This document shows, in pieces, positions 36,340 through 48,372 of a stretch of 64,000 bases of DNA. The notes under the pieces were generated by a model. That model was not told where the DNA came from and ran no database searches. It saw only the letters and a program-made list of their open reading frames with translations. The translations under genes were made by a program, and so were the position numbers. Each line of letters opens with the position of its first letter. The stretch's first letter is position 1. This stretch comes from Kappaphycus alvarezii (Eukaryota > Rhodophyta > Florideophyceae > Gigartinales > Solieriaceae), in contig NADL03000512.1 of the NCBI GenBank assembly GCA_002205965.3, positions 682,001 to 746,000 of the forward strand. Direction: 5' to 3'.

Positions 36340-37040
36340 TACCTTCCAAATCGCTCACTCAACACACAGAAGACCTTCATACATGGCACCTCATCCTTAA
36401 CCAAAAATCCCCAATCACCATCCAACGAATGGAAGAACAAGGTGCCCTAACCATCTTCTCTAACACTCTGCAGCAAAAACCATTATACACTACCTGCATC
36501 CCGTGCAGATACGCCAAAATCACCAAAGCAGCACATAAACCCAGTCACAAAACATACACCGTCGACGCCTACGTCAGCACAGACACATGCAGACCACTCA
36601 AACCGTCATCCAAATATATAACTCCCATGTCCTCACCTTCATCGACGCGCAGAGCCGCCACCTAACGAAATACATGCTAAAGGCCTGACAACAAGTGCAA
36701 TGGTACCCCCATCCACATGGACCCCATCAAAACAGTGCACGGAGCATAGCTGCACAATATCAGGGCTGACAACGCCAAGGAGTTCCTCGACGAAAACCTC
36801 CAAAAACTATTCATGCACAATGGCACGAAGTTAAAAACCAGGACACCCTATCAACCTCAAGAAAACTCAAGAGCAGAAAGAATCAACCTAGCCCTCATGA
36901 ACGGCGTCCAAGCAGCGCTCACAACAGCCAACCTCTCATAACCCTTCTGGGAAGAAGCACTCAAATACTTCGCACTTAAATACAACATAATGCAACACTC
37001 AGCCACAGGCAGCTCGCCATCAGAACTATGCCACTAAACA
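36340..37040 (+). pseudogene. Integrase region of copia element
   Basis: The zinc-binding His pair (HTEDLHTWH) and Cys pair (CIPCRYAK, about 36,505) are visible. The catalytic core follows with DAYVSTDTCRPLKPSS, then DNAKEFLDENLQKLFMHN (second Asp, about 36,766) and QENSRAERINLALMN with the Glu (about 36,860). Several stops fall in between. Confidence 0.8.
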
Positions 37041-37319
37041 AAACCAAAACCCACTGCCTTATATATTTTCGGGAAATATGGCCATGGTCCTATCCACAAA
37101 CCCAACGATAAACTACAACCAAGAGCGACCCTTATTCGCTAAATACCTCCCATCGATGATTCGATCATCCGCGTCTGGAACCCAAGCACAGATGAATACA
37201 TACAGGAATGACTTCCGCCCATACGAATCACGACGAGGCCCATCACGCACAACACCCAAAACGTCCAACTTAATCCCCAAAGACTCCCCGCATCCCCGCA
37301 AACCACGAACCAAGCGATA

Positions 37320-37990
37320 ATGTTCACCGACACCCAAAAATGTGCAGAGGCACATAACAAAGAGCTATACACCTTAGAAAAGAAAAATCAATCAAGTGGG
37401 TGCACAAAAACAAAATACCCAACTCAGCCAAGGTCATCCCACTCAAGTTTAAATACCACTACAAGCACTCACCGGACGTACAAATCGACAGAAAAGCGAG
37501 ATGGCCAGTACGCAGAAACAAAATGCAGTCCTATCTCCGTTATGATCCCAACTAAACAACGACATACATGGCAGAAAAAAACCAAGGTACGCGATCTACT
37601 CGCAACTGCCGCATACCATGGATGGAACATTGGACACTTCGACATCTCAGCGTCGTATCTACATGAACCCTACACACATGACAAACCATTCTATGTCAAA
37701 GAGCAACCGAGATTCAATCGCTTACTTAGACATCCCAAGCAGACAGGCATCCTCATAAAGAACCTCTATGGAACCTCCTTCCCCGGAGCTTTCACGTAAC
37801 ACCAAGGCCTGGCCAAACATCCCAGTACTCACGGCTACATCCAAAGCCACGAAGACCTCTGGCTATTATACAAAAATAACAATGCACCCATACTCGTAGC
37901 AATAAGCATGGACGACTTCTTAACAATCTCCCCACTGCAGAAGAACATCGACGAACTCTTCGCCACACTGCAAAAACATTCAAGATATCT
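37320..37990 (+). pseudogene. Reverse transcriptase region of copia element
   Basis: Recognisable blocks: AEAHNKELYTLEKKN (start of RT), TAAYHGWNIGHFDISASYLH (first catalytic Asp), KPFYVKEQPRF, ILIKNLYGT, and AISMDDFLTISP (about 37,900-37,930). In the last block the usual YVDD reads SMDD, with both catalytic Asp kept. Stops at 37,800 and elsewhere disable it. Confidence 0.85.
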
Positions 37991-38215
37991 AACCTAGGCT
38001 ATCCCACAAAGTAACTAAAATGGAACATCAAAACCACCACAGAAGGCCACATAAACATATCATAACTCCATGTTAAACAGGCCTCTCCTACATCGGACAT
38101 GAATGGCGCAGTGCAAACCAAGATCCACACACGACGTACCAGAAATCAAAGGCCGGATCCAGGCACTCAAAGAATTACCACTCAGCAAGGCTAAACCAAG
38201 TAATTCCAATCAATA

Positions 38216-38715
38216 ATGGGCGACCTGAGATACCTGACAGACAACACTCGCCCTGGCATTCAATTCAGGAACAACAAAATAGCGGAGTACATGCACAAAA
38301 CAACCACACAACACTATAGCATACTAAAATGGCTGCTGCAATACCTCAAAGCCACCCCGCAGCACGTTATACTGCACCAGAGGAAAAAACAACAGCGACC
38401 CCAATCCAACCCATAGTCACCTACACAGATGCTTCCTTTGCGAAGAACACAAATCGGAGATCCCGCACAGGCATCATCCACACATCCTACGCGTCTCCAG
38501 TATCTTTGCGCACCTCCGAACAACACACAGTCGCCAAGTCAACATGCGAGTCCGAATACAGCTCATTGAGATACCGCAACACCACATCGTGGACCATATC
38601 CGGCGCAAGAACATCACCATATACTATGTACCGACACGGCACAACGCTGCGGGAAAATTCACAAAGGCACTCTCCAAAACGAAAATCTCGACCCAATCTG
38701 CGCAACTCAACATAG
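38216..38715 (+). pseudogene. RNase H region of copia element
   Basis: LTDNTRPGIQFRNNKIAEYM precedes the RNase H start TYTDASFAKNTNRRSRTGII (about 38,418), then TVAKSTCESEYSSL with the Glu, and finally, in another frame, IYYVPTRHNAAGKFTKALSK. The last stretch is the usual end of copia polyproteins. Confidence 0.85.
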
Positions 38716-38815
38716 GTCCGCTCCCTAACACAGACAACAAAACGCCTACTTCGCCAAACAAACACAACGCACCTCGGTCTTCGCGTGAATTCGATCCATC
38801 ATTTTCCCCCGGGAC

Positions 38816-38969
38816 TGTCAAAGGAACCAAGATAGCACACAAGACGAGAGTCCAATTCATGCGCCTCAAAGGAACTAAGACAGCCTCTCTCAAAGAGCAA
38901 ACAGCATTAAGATTCGTCGCCGTAGCCAACAATAGATTGAAGTAAACGGTATTGGTCTTTCGTCCTACA
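38816..38969 (+). repeat. 3' LTR of copia element
   Basis: 154 bases starting TGTCAAAGGAACCAAGA and ending CCTACA, followed by the GAAAC duplication. It contains two copies of a CAAAGGAACYAAGA unit about 48 bases apart, of which the left LTR has only one. Confidence 0.85.
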
Positions 38970-38974
38970 GAAAC

Positions 38975-41900
38975 AAAGCATTTACATCGAAAAAATCTGA
39001 GAAGACAGTAAGACTGAAGACAGAGGGATTTTTGGAATGTGCGCGGTCAAAAGAAAAGTCACATAGTGATTTCATATATCCTCACTCGGTGCTGAGCAAG
39101 CCTTAAAATACACAAAAGCAAGAACATCCTGTTTGCGCAGAAAATAAACTCCACTCCTCCCTGCAATCTACTGCAAGGCCAAGCGAATAATCCAATCACC
39201 TGGCCTCACCGCTGGTGGAAAAATTCAAAATATACCTGGGATTATTCAGATGAGGGTTTGTGACCTGGATAACTTGCAACGTGGCATCATGTCTAAGAAG
39301 CTGTTCCATTGACACACAGTCATCACCGAGTATTCCAAAGGTTCCGTTCAGCAGCGACAGAATGAGAAGCGAGTTCAGATTCAAACCAGTTCCCAGTTTT
39401 AAAGGAGCAATAACAGTTTTCTAAGCAGCACCGTGCTGGCACGGTGCTGCTTAGAAACCTGTTAGAGACACCGAAGTGCCTCTAAGTAAAAACTATCTTA
39501 TCGGATCGTTCAAACGCGATTCTATATACACTTTCTAATGCCCACTTTATAGGTAAACGATATATTAATTATCTAGTTATGTTAATGCTTTATTTATTCC
39601 TTAAATTCATACACGGCCAAGCGTAACCTAATATTTTTGTAGCTGGTGGTAACTGAACTGTATTTATAAAGTACCGTTCCTGTCCCTTCATACCCTTCTG
39701 TACTGTACGATGGTGACCGCGCGCGCACCTCGCCATTTGGATGGATGGGACAGTAGATACGTTTCCCAGCCACATGACACTCAGCGTACTCCCATCTACG
39801 GGCGTGTGTAGGACTACCGAAGCACCTGTCCGCACTAACCAACCTCTACCAAATTGCACCACCATTGCACCGCACTTGATCACTCATCTAACACCCCCAA
39901 ATTCATCCCTTGTCCATCCCGACCCCCGGACACATACTGTCCTTCCTGCATCCAACCGCCACTCATCAGTCATCTGCGCCCTTTACCGCCAACCACAACT
40001 TCAGGAGGCGCGGAGATGGGACCAAAACCCCGTGTATTCGGTATGTTTTCGATCGGTTTAGGGATTTAGGTGGCCGTCAGGCGCAAGACATCCCAGACAC
40101 CTTGGCTCGACTCCGATCTCTATCTCCTTTGTACCCCTTCAAAATCACCTAATTTTGGTTCCAATCTTCCTTTTCTGCCGGTTGGTTTGTTGTAATTTTC
40201 CCGTAGGATGTATGACGTGCATTGATGGCCGTTATGGGTGGATATTTTAGGATCCAGCCTGGAGATCACTGTAATGCCTCTTGGATGCAGTACAGCCATC
40301 ATGGAATTGACACTGGAATCCGTAAGGTACGCACCGTCTGGGGTTTCGGAAGGTGAGCCCACCATTCTTAAAGGAGCTGGATTTGTACCGGCGCCCCCGA
40401 TGGATCGCCCTAGCTCCTCTTCTGGTTATTGATCCCCTCCAGTTGTAGAGACGGCGGGTTAAAGCTTTTTATCATATACTTCCGTTGATACTTAATGATT
40501 TAGTAAAGAGGGAAGCACATCATGACCCACAAATCCGTCTCCAAGCCACCGGCACCTCCCTGCACTCCTTGACACCAATAGGTTAGCCGTCCGCCCATTG
40601 AACGCCGTACAAACCTACGCTTCCTTGTAAACTCCCTATCCCCATTGGTATTTACTTTGGCCTATAGGTTTATCCCTGCTCTACCAGCTCTACGCTACTG
40701 AAAACCAACTCTTTACGCTACTGACGAACCTATTGGATTATTTCCCACAGAAGCTGGTGTCTGATACGGGGTAAAGTACTTACTCCTGGGACTCAATGTG
40801 CGACATGTAGATATTCTGGTGCATCTGCGGTCTGACACATCGAATACCCCGTCTCCTCTCCAGTGACCTACGAAATCACCTTATCCTCGCCATTCCAGTA
40901 GAGCAACACTGGTGCTTAAAATTTTAAATGCAGCGATGTTTTTTTAATGATTTCAACGACTTTAATTTAAAATTTAATCTTCTGCAAAGGCTCGCCGATC
41001 CAAACGTAACAAAATATCTCTTCTTGAAATACTGCGAAGCGGAGATTGGTTTCAATTAGTCTAAGTTTGGTGGGATTTATTGTGTTTTAAAGACAGAAGC
41101 AAAACTAATGCCGTACTTAAGGTCTAGATACTCAATTTCTTATCAATTTGAATAGTCAGACCCCACGCTCTACCTCTTCAACGGTTTGCTTGTGTATTGA
41201 GCCAATCAGCTTAGAATTGAGTTACTGAAGCAGCTTACCCCACACGTACTGCACACGACTTTTTAACTCAAGGACGCTGCAAAAAGTTTTTTTTGGCATA
41301 AACGGCACTGAAAATTCAACCCGAACGTTCTGCATCGAATTAAGATCCTGTAAGCGTGATGACCACTGCATTAAACGCAAACTATGCTCAGAGAACCAAG
41401 TTCAATCTGCAATACCGACTTGTAAAGGAGCATTACCTTGCTGAGCTATCCATTTTATCGACATTTTACCATCTCTCTTTTCGCAATAGGGCCATCCGTG
41501 ACCTTTTCATAGCATATTATGTTCTGTCTGCCTTGTAAAACAGCCAAACTAGACGTCCTACGTAAATAAAATGCTCTCAATCCTATATTCCTCCAACCCC
41601 ATTCTTGCGCCTAAGCAGAACGATATTTCCTCTTCATACATCATGCAAATAGCATTTAAACCCATCAGAGCCATCAATATTAAAGCTTTTTTATCCGTAA
41701 ACACAATTAGAGAACATTTCTGAGGGATCCAAGGAACGTTCTGCAATGCTCATGCTAGTCAACGTTGCTTGAATTCCATAGAAAGAATTGGTGCATGCTT
41801 TACATTCATTTGTCTCAAATTTACGCTGCGATTGAGGTACGCACGTGTACGGTTTGCTGAAATAGGCAAATTTATCGATAGTTTCAGATCGGAAGCAGAA

Positions 41901-42740
41901 TATGGAGATTCTGCTGCTGCCCATAGGATCTTCCGCTCATTTCTCAAGGTTTTTTTGCACCTTACGACCCATTTTCTTCCACTCTCGTACTTTTCTGGGC
42001 ACAAGGATAGTTTGATTCCATTGTTTGGCTGCTTTTTGCACCAGTAGTGGAGAACTTTTTTGCAGTCTACCTTGAAGACAATCCTCTCTTGGCCATTTCA
42101 TCAATTTGAGCTCTCCAATTGTTAGTGGAGCATTTTCTCAGCGACATGGTTCCTTTTCAGCTAGCTGGTGTCCCTATTGACAGTGAAATGGGTGTCACTG
42201 ATAAGTTTAGTCGCCGGAGAAAACGTCGAGTCAGCAACTGCTCATCTGTATTTAAGAATCCAAAAACTTGCTTTACAGTAAACCTTAATTTATTCATGCA
42301 AGACTTTGCTGTCTCGTGAAATAAGTTCAAAACACATTTTTGGACCTGATAAACATGTCTGATATATCCTTAGTACTCCATATATATGGTACACTGTACA
42401 TAAACAATATTTGATTTTTTGAGTAAAGGTCCTTATGTACGGTTTACCGTACATGTGGCTCTTCTGAGACTACTTTTTATGACTCTATTACTTTGCAACA
42501 CGTGCTCTTGGCAAAAGGATGACATTTCATCTCGAAAAGTGGATTTTCTTCGTGTGCATCATGTTCATTTTTTTCTGATAGCAGAAATTGAGCGTACCAA
42601 CCGTCGTCAATGCTTCACATTCAAAACCGAGATTGTCATGGCGTTTTCTTCTCCATACTTACCTCTCCACAAACACTTCTCCATCACCAAAAGTTGTACC
42701 ACATCTGCTGCTCCTGAAGCTTTTAACAGATGTTGGCAGT
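38975..42740. other. Spacer with one long hairpin, no recognised gene
   Basis: Frames up to 106 residues on both strands without domains. Apart from the hairpin at 39,418-39,457 nothing structured was recognised. Palindromic GTAC motifs are rare. Confidence 0.4.
39418..39457. repeat. Perfect 19-bp inverted repeat with 2-base spacer
   Basis: Arms 39,418-39,436 and 39,439-39,457 are exact complements (TTTCTAAGCAGCACCGTGC), separated by TG. GC content is high relative to the surroundings. It is not next to a recognised coding end, so a terminator or transposon footprint are both only guesses. Confidence 0.9.
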
Positions 42741-43327
42741 ATGGCAGAAACACTCGAAACATCGTCTCCAGAGAATCTCAATGGCTACCAAAGATCTCCC
42801 TCTGAAGATCCTTCTCCTGTTCCGAACATCTCCGCTACTATCCCTGCTGTAGACAATAACACACGCCTCTGAAGAGCTTCTCACATGCTGCGCTTGTCGG
42901 AACTGTAACTACTAACAACAATTCCCTACGAGCCTCCTGTGATGTAAATGACGATCAAACCGCTCCTGAAACCCTACAAAGGGCATCTACAAGAGATGGG
43001 GTTCGCAACAACCGTCAGAGTCGAAGAAGAAGTAAGGTTCGGCCGAGAGATTTAGTTAGAGTAGGGACGAGAAATGTACTCAATCCTACACAAAGGGCAC
43101 CAAAAAATATAAATCCAACGGTAGGATGGCGAGCTATGTCTCTTAGAGGTGATGAGATCAAAATGGAGTGTGACTTTACCGAGTTCGTCTTATCTGATAA
43201 ATCAAGACTCTTCCGCCGCTCTGCTGTAGATCGCATAGGTACTGAATTATCGATAGGGATATTTCAACACAAGCGTTGCAGCTACGTATTTCTTTGCGAT
43301 GGTGTTCTTCGCAAATGCATGATGTAG
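42741..43327 (+). pseudogene. Unrecognised coding-like remnant upstream of PiggyBac-like element
   Basis: Starting MAETLETSSPENLNGYQRSP (42,741) and continuing through frame changes to RDLVRVGTRNVLNPTQRAPK and MSLRGDEIKMECDFTEFVLS, the region reads like a hydrophilic N-terminal half of a protein, ending at 43,327. It could be the N-terminal half of the transposase whose catalytic part lies after 44,100, but the inverted repeat at 43,577 lies between them. Confidence 0.25.
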
Positions 43328-43576
43328 GTTAGTAAAATGTAATGTAATGGAGATTGCAAGAACCGTCGCCAGCCGCGCAATGGAACGGCTTGCGAAGGTT
43401 CGAGGCATTCTTCTGCAACGACTCTCGGCGTTGGTAGTAACTTCTAACGCTGCTTGTCTACTGGCTGGTCTCCCATCGACTTTCTAGTAGACTGTTGCTG
43501 GTGCTAGCATTCGACAGCAATGATTTCTTGATTTCTACATTGCCTCGACCATCGGTACATGTATTTAATATGACAT

Positions 43577-46500
43577 GCAGATTTGCAACTCCAAATGGGT
43601 TCCAGCCAATCCATAAATCTCAATAAAGACACCCCTTCTTTTCCTAGGTTCATGAAATAATTGTTTCAAGGGACCTCAACGTTCCACATATTTCTCTGTC
43701 AGACATGTACAGGTTTATTTTCGTTTTTATGTTCGGGAAATGCACCGGATTTAGTTTGGCAAAAATTACTCCTTGTTGGCGCGATTGGTGTTCCCTACCC
43801 CAATGTTAGGGCGTGCGAGGTTGTTGTCATCAAACATACTGGGATTTTCGGCTACAGGCCGCGGGTATAATGAAGAGTCCGTCTGTAACTCGCAATGCTA
43901 TCACACTGTACGTTTAACTGAGTTCGAAATGGCGTCGTATAGAAAATCCTGCAAAGTTTTCTTGTCCTCTTCGCATACTTTTGGAAATTGGACGATGATT
44001 TATATAGGGATCGTGCTGCTGACAATCAGGTGAAAATGTGAAGTAGTCGAAAGGCTGACAAAGAAGGACATTCTGTTGACGCTCTGGCAGATTCTATACT
44101 TCTTGTTATTTTAATGGTTCGCGTCCGCAGACGTGGCGAATCTCAAGCAGTAATTAAGGGAGTGATAGAATCTCTTAGTGAGCAGTCATGTGCAGGATTT
44201 GTGATAGCGGCAGATAGAGGGTATGTAAATTTCTCAATGGTGCCTGCTCTGGTCAGAAAAGACACTGGATTCATGTTCATAATGCCTGAAAATCTCCTGG
44301 GCTGCCACCCGCTTGTGGGTATGTCACGTTTTACTGCAGGAAGAAGTGACCTAGAAAACGAAAGCGAGAGCTCAGTTCTGGGTATGACGCTGCTGCGAGG
44401 AATGAGACTACTGCGTACTCTGAATTGTGTGATAGAGAATCTTGATTTGTCATTGACGACAGCCTTGGACAAGGACAGGTAAGCAAGTACGCCGAGAATA
44501 CATTCAAAGACCGAGAAGAGATTACACGGCAAGTAGTAACATCATTTGCCGTTAAAGAGCCAGGAACAAAAAATTTCTCCAAGCTGTTACGATTTGCCTA
44601 CTGCCTGCCAGATGGACTAATCCCATGTTCGAGGTGTTGGATTGTTGTCCCATGTGGAGAGTTGCATAAACATTTACTATTCAACACGCTATCGAGCAAT
44701 GGGAAACTTATTCTTCCAGGCCGTGACTCTAACGAGCCCAAAAACATTATCGAGATGCACTGTGAAAATCATTGTAAGCCCCTAACTATTGACCAAAGAT
44801 GCGCAGATTGATTTGTATTACGGCAGTTTCGGCTGACAGGAGCTATTGCTGGAGATTTACTTCTACGTAACGAAGCGTTTACTGGTTTTCCCGGGGTTTT
44901 TTTGTTGCAACGAAATATCAGGCGTGGCTATAAGATTTAAAAAATTGGCAATTCCTGGCTCAGTACAGCGAGATCAACGAAGGCCATGAAACGGGGAAAG
45001 TTAAACGAAAAGGTTTTCCTTGGTACCCTTAAAACAAATTCTTTCATTTCTAGTATGCATAGATGTGGTATGATGGCAGAAAGAGAACTACGCGTGGCTC
45101 AGCTGTTTACCCGATGGAATTGATCTGAATGACCTCGACAAAACAAACTTCGACTGGACTCGAGAAAATGAGGACGCGATACAGATATGCTCGATAGATA
45201 TCAAGAAAAGTGTTGCAATGTCTTCTTTGTCGCGTTTTCTGAAAAATGCCATTGTTGATCTTGCTTGCACTATGTTCGGGGATTAAAACTTCAAAGCTAG
45301 GATTCCAAAGGAGCACATTGGACAATGACTTCAGCAAATGTTAGTTCCAATAGTTAATTATGTACTTTACGTATCCTGTTCTGAAATGGCTCTGCTCTCA
45401 TGCGCACTAATCAAGTCAAGTGATGATGTACTGCAAGCATGTCGAAACTGTTTGAAATAAGATACTTGTATTCTGGTAGCCTGGGGGCATGAAGGTTCCC
45501 CGTCAGTTCCTTCTTCCGTGATGCCCAAACCAAAAGAATTCTCAAACAAAGACTGTCATTTTGGGAAAAATTCAATGACTACTGTCAGAAAAATGACCCC
45601 TTTTGTGCCACTAAAACTCTATAGAAAACACGTGCAAACAATGTACTCTAAAACCAAGGGTAGAGTTGACAGTACAGCTCAGGCTCGATCTATTCTCAGA
45701 GTCCCGCAACTAACATGAAGTGGGAACAAAAATTGATTCTGAGCCAATCAAAACTCTGTTTGTGAACGTTTTCATAACATGGCGAATAGCTGAGAAAAAG
45801 ACCTCATTGATGATAAGAATACCTTTCAGAACCTAAACGCTTTCATGCATCGCCTAAATAGTGTGGAATCACTAGCAGGTTACTGTATAGAGACCGTGAG
45901 TGAGCTTTTACAATACGCGCATAATTTACAAAATGAAATGGAAAATTCGGATCGAACTGCATGTGAATCAATTGCTGTACCAGAAGCATCCCGTTTAAAG
46001 TAACTGGCTGTTAATCGCAAACGGAGCAGAATCGGATTTTTTAACAGCACTGACGGATTAAATCTAAGATTGAAAGTGACGGGACTGAGACAAAAACAAA
46101 TCGGCAAGAAAGTGTTGTATATTTTGCTGCAAGAACGCGGGGGAGACACACTACCGCGGATATAGACTTAATTTTAAATTTACGGCCTGTAGACTTCATT
46201 TTGCGTACGCATGCGGAGATGCATAGGTCATGCTGGGATACTTGTAACTTAACAAACGGCTCGAGCCGCGCAAGTCACGACCTCGCGAACGGTTTCTGGG
46301 GAAATTTATCCTCCCTGCTTTGACAGGAGAAAGCAAAACCCAGTGGAGATTGAAGCTAGTGTGCATGACATACCTGGTAGCCTTGAATACAATTTTACTT
46401 TCAGAAGGCGCCACAGTCGCCCCATTGAGTCACAGGACAGTCAGAGGCGCGTCAGAAACCGTAGAAGTCCAAGCGTGGGCGTTAAACCGTTTTTTTGTTA

Positions 46501-46736
46501 TTAAATATGTACGTTACACCGTACATATTGCGTTTTTCAATTTAATTAGCCACATTGGAGTCACTTTTTTACCACAGGACTCCAGCAAGAAGGATACCTC
46601 CCCGAGCTCTTAATTCCTTTATAGACCGTCATCTGATCTTCTTTCCCACTGCAGTCGCCTGAAAAGTGGGGAAAAAGGGGGGGTCGTTATTGAGATGTAT
46701 AGATTGGTTGGAACCCATTTGGAGTTGTAAATCTGC
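43577..46736 (+). mobile_element. TIR DNA transposon, PiggyBac-like
   Basis: Inverted repeats of about 60 bases begin GCAGATTTRCAACTCCAAAT: left arm 43,577-43,636, right arm 46,677-46,736 (complement). They match at roughly nine of ten positions. TTAA, the target of PiggyBac elements, directly follows the right arm (46,737-46,740). On the left, TTAA lies 8 bases away (43,565-43,568), so the duplication is not clean. Transposase remnants lie inside on the plus strand. Confidence 0.75.
44100..46165 (+). pseudogene. PiggyBac-like transposase remnant
   Basis: The frame at 44,114-44,482 has GFVIAADRGYVNFSMVPALV, then GFMFIMPENLLGCHPLVGMS, a D-R-G-Y catalytic-type segment seen in PiggyBac-related (DDE_Tnp_1_7-like) transposases. 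Downstream, MYSKTKGRVDSTAQARSI (about 45,635-45,690) corresponds to the Y-x-x-x-x-G-x-V-D-x-x-x-Q motif of that group. A basic C-terminal stretch RIGFFNSTDGLNLRLKVTG (about 46,030-46,085) follows. Several stops interrupt it. Family assignment is by motif resemblance and is moderate. Confidence 0.5.
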
Positions 46737-46810
46737 TTAAAAGGTGAAACAAAATTGGTCAATAGCAAGTTGTGGTTACCTAAATATTATGGTACGGTAC
46801 ACCGCACATG

Positions 46811-48370
46811 CAGTGGTGGAAATAAAGATAGAACATCCCTTTTTATTTAAATGGCTCTCCCAATTTTAAAGCAATCATAAAAAGGTTCTCGGTGAGTACT
46901 GCTCTGTAGGCTCGAAATCAGAATCTGCAATTTGTTTTATACAAAAACAAATATGTCCGATTTTATCAAACTTTTATGGCTAAGCTCCTGGAAAAATGTT
47001 AGTTACACTTTAGTACAGTAAAACATTACGAGCGTGTGAGAGCAAACAGTACTCTCCTCAGTATTCAATCTTCTTGCCACGAACCATTACTACTTCTACG
47101 CAGCGTTTTTTTCATAGATTTAGATAGCGATTCTAAGACACCCGGCTCAATACTTTTCCAGGTGTCAATAATTTGGTCTGTTAAAGATTTTTCATTTTCA
47201 AACTGTCTTTGGTTGGCGAAAAACCGGTCTGGACAGTATTCCCCAAAGATTCTCAATTGGATTGAGATCTGTGAAATAGACATGCTAGTCCAAAGTTGAT
47301 ATTCCTTTACCAGACAACCATTCCATCGCCACATTTGATCTGTGACAGGGTGCGCCATCTAGCATAAAACCCAACGAAGCGGTAAATCTCAAAGAATGGA
47401 AGCAAATACACCTCTAATGTCTTCAAATACTTAAAGCCATTCTGCCGGCCCACTAAGATAGCCAAAGAATACTTTCTGGTCCAGAAAATCATGCCCGGAT
47501 CACAACACTGACTCACAGTGGCGTTTCGAAACCATTGCTTTACCTTGCGTACATCGTGCCATTTGTATGATAATCCATCCGGTCCGTTTTAATTTTAATT
47601 TTTTTAGTCGTACCAGACGACACAGTCCCATTTTTTCTGCGGCCAGGTCATTTTATCAATGGCCCATTCCAGTCGCTTTTTCTCATTGTGAGGTTGCATG
47701 GCCGGTGTGCGTGCAATTCTTTAGCAGCTCAAATAAGGAGCTCCTTGTAGTATGTACCGGACACGCCTTGCAGAAACAGACGATTGCAAGGCCTTAACAT
47801 TTCCGGATGAATCGAGTTTTCCTTCAACAGCCTCTCGAAAATGCGCTTTTTGTAGCTTCTGACAATGTATTTGCCCTCCCTGTGTTTTTTCAGTTCCGTA
47901 CCGTGCGGGTTTTTTCAGGAAGTCCCAATAACCTTTCACGACCTCCCTAACCTTTTGTAATCGATGCATTCGAAATGCACTGGGCTGGTAGGCCAAGATT
48001 TGCCCCTTTTCAAAATCGGGAAGTTGACCTTTTGCCTATGGTGACCAAAAATTGGATAAGTTAGAATTTGTAAAAGCGTGGTTGGCATCTTACACACTGT
48101 TAGATTACTGCTTAAATGGGGTTTATGGTATGTGTTATGGTTTCTGTTTGGCGTCAATTGGCTGTGAAGAAGACTGTAACTAATATTTTTCCATGCAGTT
48201 GGCGGCAAAACTCAGATAAAATCGGAAATATCTGCTTTTTATTAAAAAAATTGAAAATTCGGATTTCAAAGCTATAGTACCGTAAACACCGGGAGTTTTA
48301 TTCCGATTGGTTCAAAATCGTGACAGCCATTTAAATAAAGGGGTTTGTTCTATCTTTACTTCCACCACTG
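46811..48370 (-). mobile_element. Tc1/mariner transposon with TIRs
   Basis: Inverted repeats of 65-70 bases start CAGTGGTGGAARTAAAGAT: left 46,811-46,878, right 48,303-48,370. CAGT at the tip is typical of Tc1/mariner. The expected TA target duplication is present on the right (48,371-48,372); the left flank is TG, one change from TA. Length is 1,560 bases, normal for the superfamily. The transposase lies on the minus strand. Confidence 0.92.
47065..47996 (-). pseudogene. Tc1-like transposase remnant
   Basis: Three frames in order: a helix-turn-helix part (EAVEGKLDSSGNVKALQSSV, SARRVRYILQG), then the DDE part with GMIFWTRKYSLAILVGRQNG, KYLKTLEVYLLPF and FYARWRTLSQ (the family's F-M-Q-D-x-A-P-C-H, with the second Asp changed to Arg-Trp), and a C-terminal part with LRIFGEYCPDRFFANQRQFE. 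Catalytic residues are lost and frames are broken, so the copy is dead. Confidence 0.88.
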
Positions 48371-48372
48371 TA

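Larger units (their letters stand above)
34478..38969 (+). mobile_element. Full-length Ty1/copia retrotransposon with LTRs and TSD
   Basis: Both ends are LTR-like sequences that begin TGTCAAAGGAACCAAGA and end in TACA. The 5-bp sequence GAAAC lies immediately before the left LTR (34,473-34,477) and immediately after the right LTR (38,970-38,974), a perfect target-site duplication. Between them are gag, protease, integrase, reverse transcriptase and RNase H blocks in copia order on the plus strand. Total length is 4,492 bases. Many in-frame stops and frame changes show that it is no longer coding-competent. Confidence 0.92.
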
